In this document: piece by piece, positions 15,392 through 17,718 of the stretch | Layout: each line of letters starts with the position of its first letter | Position numbering within the stretch: the stretch's first letter is position 1 | Assembly: GCA_039188505.1 (NCBI GenBank) | Contig: JBCCZC010000065.1 | Coordinates: 1 to 17,718, forward strand | Direction: 5' to 3' | DNA from: JBCCZC01 sp039188505 | Lineage (GTDB): Bacteria; Pseudomonadota; Gammaproteobacteria; Xanthomonadales; SZUA-38 | DNA length: 17,718 bases | Translations under genes and position numbers: made by a program | Notes under the pieces: generated by a model | Databases searched by the model: none | What the model saw: only the letters and a program-made list of their open reading frames with translations | What the model was told of the DNA's origin: nothing

Positions 15392-15598
15392 CTAGCCGAG
15401 ATCGGCCGCCGCCCGCTGGAACCAGTGCCTGAGCTGGCTGACGTGCGATTCACCGTAGTGGCGAAGCAGCTGCTCGGTCGAGTATTCCCCGCGGTCATCG
15501 AGCTCCCGCAGGCGCTTGGTGATGAACTCACGGGTCAGGGGGATGCGGCAGTGCACCTCGATGCAGTGACGCCACGCTTCGTAGGATTCGGGGATCAT
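15392..15598 (-). CDS. small conserved-looking protein upstream of the COG0523 GTPase
   Basis: A 68-residue soluble protein, first gene of the operon, 14 nt ahead of the GTPase gene. It begins MIPESYEAWRHCIEVHCRIP and ends with HVSQLRHWFQRAA; it is rich in Arg, Glu and His, and the HCIEVHC segment could bind a metal. There is no signal peptide or membrane segment. No Shine-Dalgarno is seen before the ATG, where the minus strand reads CCAAAA. I do not recognise a named family, although a WRHC-x-x-x-x-C-x-IPLT beginning is characteristic enough to be searched. The frame is protein-like and well placed in the operon, so I regard it as real. Confidence 0.75.
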   Translation of the reverse strand: MIPESYEAWRHCIEVHCRIPLTREFITKRLRELDDRGEYSTEQLLRHYGESHVSQLRHWFQRAAADLG

Positions 15599-15622
15599 TT
15601 TTGGCGGTTCGCGGAAAAGCGG

Positions 15623-15639
15623 ATGTTATAACATATCAA
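15623..15639 (-). promoter_or_regulatory. Zur-box-like operator upstream of the COG0523 operon
   Basis: A 12-bp perfect palindrome, ATGTTATAACAT (15623-15634), lies inside GATATGTTATAAC read on the minus strand (15637-15625). That 13-mer fits the proteobacterial Zur pattern GTTATA-N-TATAAC with one half perfect and 4 of 6 bases in the other. It is the only A+T-rich patch of the gap, about 27-39 nt before the first gene's ATG, where it would cover promoter elements (TATAAC as a -10, or TTGATA at 15639-15634 as a -35). Confidence 0.5.
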
Positions 15640-15724
15640 CCACCCGACAGCGCGATCGTCGGGCTTCCGATTTTGTCAGAATCATGCACCATTACACCGA
15701 CGCATCCGGTTCGGGAGTACAGCC

Positions 15725-17707
15725 TTGACGGCCTTCAACGCAAAGCACTGGCGACAATGGTTTCGCGCCTTCGAGGCGGCCGAGGACCAGCCGGCGAGAA
15801 CACCACCCAATCCGACCCTTGGCGACGTGCTCCAGGCCCGCCTGACCCGCCGCCAGGTGCTGCAGGGTCTCCTGGCAACCAGCGTGCTGTCGACCAGTCC
15901 GGGCTGTGTTCTCGGTGAGAATTCGGCGACAGCGGGGAAAGCCGGCTTCAGCTACGACTTCGACGAGGTGCCCCACGGCGTTTCCGCCGATCAGGTTGTG
16001 GCAGCGGATCATGAAGCGACCGTGCTCCTGCGCTGGGGGGACCCCCTGGTCTCCGGCCTCGGCCCCTTCGATCCGCGACGCCTGACCGCCGAGGAACAGG
16101 AGCGTCGCTTCGGCTACAACAACGACTACATCGGCTTCCTCCCGCTTGCCGACGACCGGGCCCTGCTCTGCGTCAATCACGAGTACACGATTGCGGGCAT
16201 GATGTTTCCCGGCCTGACGGAGAAATCCTTCGACTTCCGGCCCTATGTGAGCGCCGAGCAGGCCGAGATCGAGAAGGCTGCACACGGCGGCAGCATCGTC
16301 GAACTCCAGCTTGGCGAATCGGGCTGGAGGCCGGTGCTCGACTCCCGCTACAACCGCCGCATCTCGGGCAGATCGACGGCCATGCAGGTCACCGGGCCCG
16401 CCGCGGGGCATCCACGCCTGCGTACCGCGGCCGATCCTACGGGACAACGGGTGATCGGCACGCTCAACAACTGCGCGGGCGGCATGACGCCCTGGGGCAC
16501 CTACCTCTTGGCCGAGGAGAACATCAACGGCTATTTCACCGGCGAGCTGCCCAAGGGCCATCCGGAAACCGTGAACCATGAGCGGATGAGCGTCCCATCG
16601 CATTGGTTCTTCTGGGGGCGCTTCGATTGGCGCTTCGATGTCGGCAAGACGCCCAACGAGCCGAATCGGTTCGGCTGGGTGGTCGAGGTCGATCCCCGCG
16701 ATCCCGCCGCGGTGCCGCGCAAGCGAACGGCGTTGGGGCGCTTCAAGCACGAGGGCGCGGAGACCCTGCTTGCGCCAGACGGTCGCGCGGTGCTGTACAT
16801 GGGCGATGATCAGCGCTTCGAGTACCTCTATCGCTTTGTCACGCGCGACGCCTTCGATCCGGCAGAGCCCGCAAGAAACAAGGATCTCCTGGATCACGGC
16901 ACGCTCTTCGCGGCTCGCTTCGAAAGCGATGGCACGTACCAGTGGCTGCCCCTGGTGCACGGCGTGGCGCCGCTGACGGCCGCGGAGGGCTTCGGCTCCC
17001 AGGCGGACGTGGTGATCGAGGCCCGACGCGCCGCCGAGCTTCTCGGAGCAACGCCGCTGGACCGCCCCGAGGACGTCCAGGGCATGCCCGGCGGCGACCG
17101 GGTCTACGTCATGCTCACCAAGAACAGCCGGCGGACCGAAGCGCAGGTCGATGCCGCCAATCCTCGACCAGCCAACAGCTTCGGGCATATCCTCGAACTG
17201 CGGGTACGGGCGGGCGACCATACGGCGGATCGGGGTCGCTGGGAAGTGTTGGTCAAGGCCGGTGATCCCGCGAGGGACGACGTCGGGGCGACGTTCCACC
17301 CGAACACCAGCGCCAACGGATGGTTCGCCTGCCCGGACAATTGTGTGATCGACCCCCGCAGTCGTTTGTGGGTCGCTACGGATCAGGGCACGGACTGGGA
17401 TAGAACCGGGATCGCCGACGGGCTCTTCGCCCTGGAAACGACAGGCGCCGAACGCCGGCGCAGCGCGCGCTTCTATCGCGCACCCGTCGGCGCCGAGGTG
17501 TGCGGTCCGTGCTTCACACCCGATGGCGAGACGGTACTGCTCGCCATTCAGCACCCAGGAGCCGATGGCGCGGAGCACTGGGAGCCCTTCGGCCGGCAGG
17601 CGAGCTTCGACGACCCACCGACGCGCTGGCCGGACTTCGATCCGCAAATGCCGCCCCGACCCTCGGTGGTTGCCATTCGCCGCCGCGGCGGCGGGCCGGT
17701 CGGCTGA
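15725..17707 (+). CDS. PhoX family (DUF839) phosphatase, Tat-exported
   Basis: A 660-residue protein of the PhoX family, whose studied members are Tat-exported, calcium- and iron-dependent alkaline phosphatases folded as beta-propellers. The start TTG at 15725 has CGGGAG 7 nt upstream. A 40-residue N-terminal extension precedes a twin-arginine motif, LTRRQVLQGLL (Arg42-Arg43), and a hydrophobic stretch. Family blocks: NNDYIGFLPL; CVNHEYT (149-155); NNCAGGMTPWGTYLLAEEN (about 248-266), a hallmark with likely metal-ligand glutamates; FKHEGAETLLAPDGRAVLYMGDDQRFEYLYRF; and NCVIDPRSRLWVATDQGTD near the C-terminus. The length is usual for the family. It diverges from the COG0523 operon across a 126-nt gap. 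No Pho box was found. The substrate is not determined by sequence. Confidence 0.92.
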   Translation: MTAFNAKHWRQWFRAFEAAEDQPARTPPNPTLGDVLQARLTRRQVLQGLLATSVLSTSPGCVLGENSATAGKAGFSYDFDEVPHGVSADQVVAADHEATVLLRWGDPLVSGLGPFDPRRLTAEEQERRFGYNNDYIGFLPLADDRALLCVNHEYTIAGMMFPGLTEKSFDFRPYVSAEQAEIEKAAHGGSIVELQLGESGWRPVLDSRYNRRISGRSTAMQVTGPAAGHPRLRTAADPTGQRVIGTLNNCAGGMTPWGTYLLAEENINGYFTGELPKGHPETVNHERMSVPSHWFFWGRFDWRFDVGKTPNEPNRFGWVVEVDPRDPAAVPRKRTALGRFKHEGAETLLAPDGRAVLYMGDDQRFEYLYRFVTRDAFDPAEPARNKDLLDHGTLFAARFESDGTYQWLPLVHGVAPLTAAEGFGSQADVVIEARRAAELLGATPLDRPEDVQGMPGGDRVYVMLTKNSRRTEAQVDAANPRPANSFGHILELRVRAGDHTADRGRWEVLVKAGDPARDDVGATFHPNTSANGWFACPDNCVIDPRSRLWVATDQGTDWDRTGIADGLFALETTGAERRRSARFYRAPVGAEVCGPCFTPDGETVLLAIQHPGADGAEHWEPFGRQASFDDPPTRWPDFDPQMPPRPSVVAIRRRGGGPVG

Positions 17708-17718
17708 CCGGTACGCCC

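Noticed and set aside
15674..15700. Possible Pho box upstream of the PhoX-family gene
   Set aside because: TTGTCAG at 15674 resembles one half-site, but the expected repeat 11 nt further on is absent, so PhoB control is not supported.
15692..17647. A 651-codon minus-strand open frame opposite the PhoX-family gene
   Set aside because: The plus strand encodes conserved PhoX blocks over the whole length. The antisense translation has no family signature and no Shine-Dalgarno.

Overview
This is a high-GC chromosomal window that reads as a Gammaproteobacterium. DinG, the COG0523 GTPase, YbjQ, YpfJ, the acetyl-CoA hydrolase/transferase and a Tat-exported PhoX-like protein all have a proteobacterial look. 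A species cannot be assigned from this sequence. No rRNA, tRNA, CRISPR array or intact insertion sequence is visible.

Layout. Positions 1-1782 (+) are the 3' part of a DinG helicase gene cut by the window edge. A short convergent gap (1783-2025) with a strong GC hairpin follows. The minus strand from 9349 down to 2026 carries a translationally coupled pair: a TIGR03032-family protein and a roughly 2,078-residue surface or secreted protein. The giant protein contains, in order, a basic N-terminal extension, a signal-like segment, a DUF4347 domain with a caspase-like His/Cys arrangement, several beta-sandwich regions, five Ig-like repeats, cadherin/VCBS-like domains and an FG-GAP-type calcium-binding repeat propeller. 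Between this pair and the next plus-strand operon lies about 1 kb of mostly noncoding DNA. It holds a decayed fragment of a right-handed beta-helix protein gene (minus), a terminator-like inverted repeat and a possible promoter for the TIGR03032 gene.

Positions 10362-14201 (+) look like one operon: an acetyl-CoA hydrolase/transferase of the long type, two tiny paralogous double-spanning membrane proteins overlapping by 4 nt, a YbjQ (UPF0145) protein and a YpfJ-type zinc metallopeptidase. Positions 15598-14244 (-) carry a small uncharacterised protein followed by a CobW/COG0523 GTPase with a 14-histidine loop. A Zur-box-like palindrome stands just upstream, which suggests a zinc-limitation operon. 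Diverging from it is a complete PhoX-family (DUF839) Tat-exported phosphatase gene (15725-17707, +).

The least ordinary part is the DUF4347 giant and its coupled TIGR03032 partner. The giant's Ig-like array shows an A-B-A-B higher-order duplication, and the partner gene carries a 14-bp tandem duplication exactly at its start. The Zur-like site in front of the COG0523 operon is the clearest testable regulatory prediction. Very long antisense open frames opposite the giant and opposite PhoX were judged to be GC-driven shadows.
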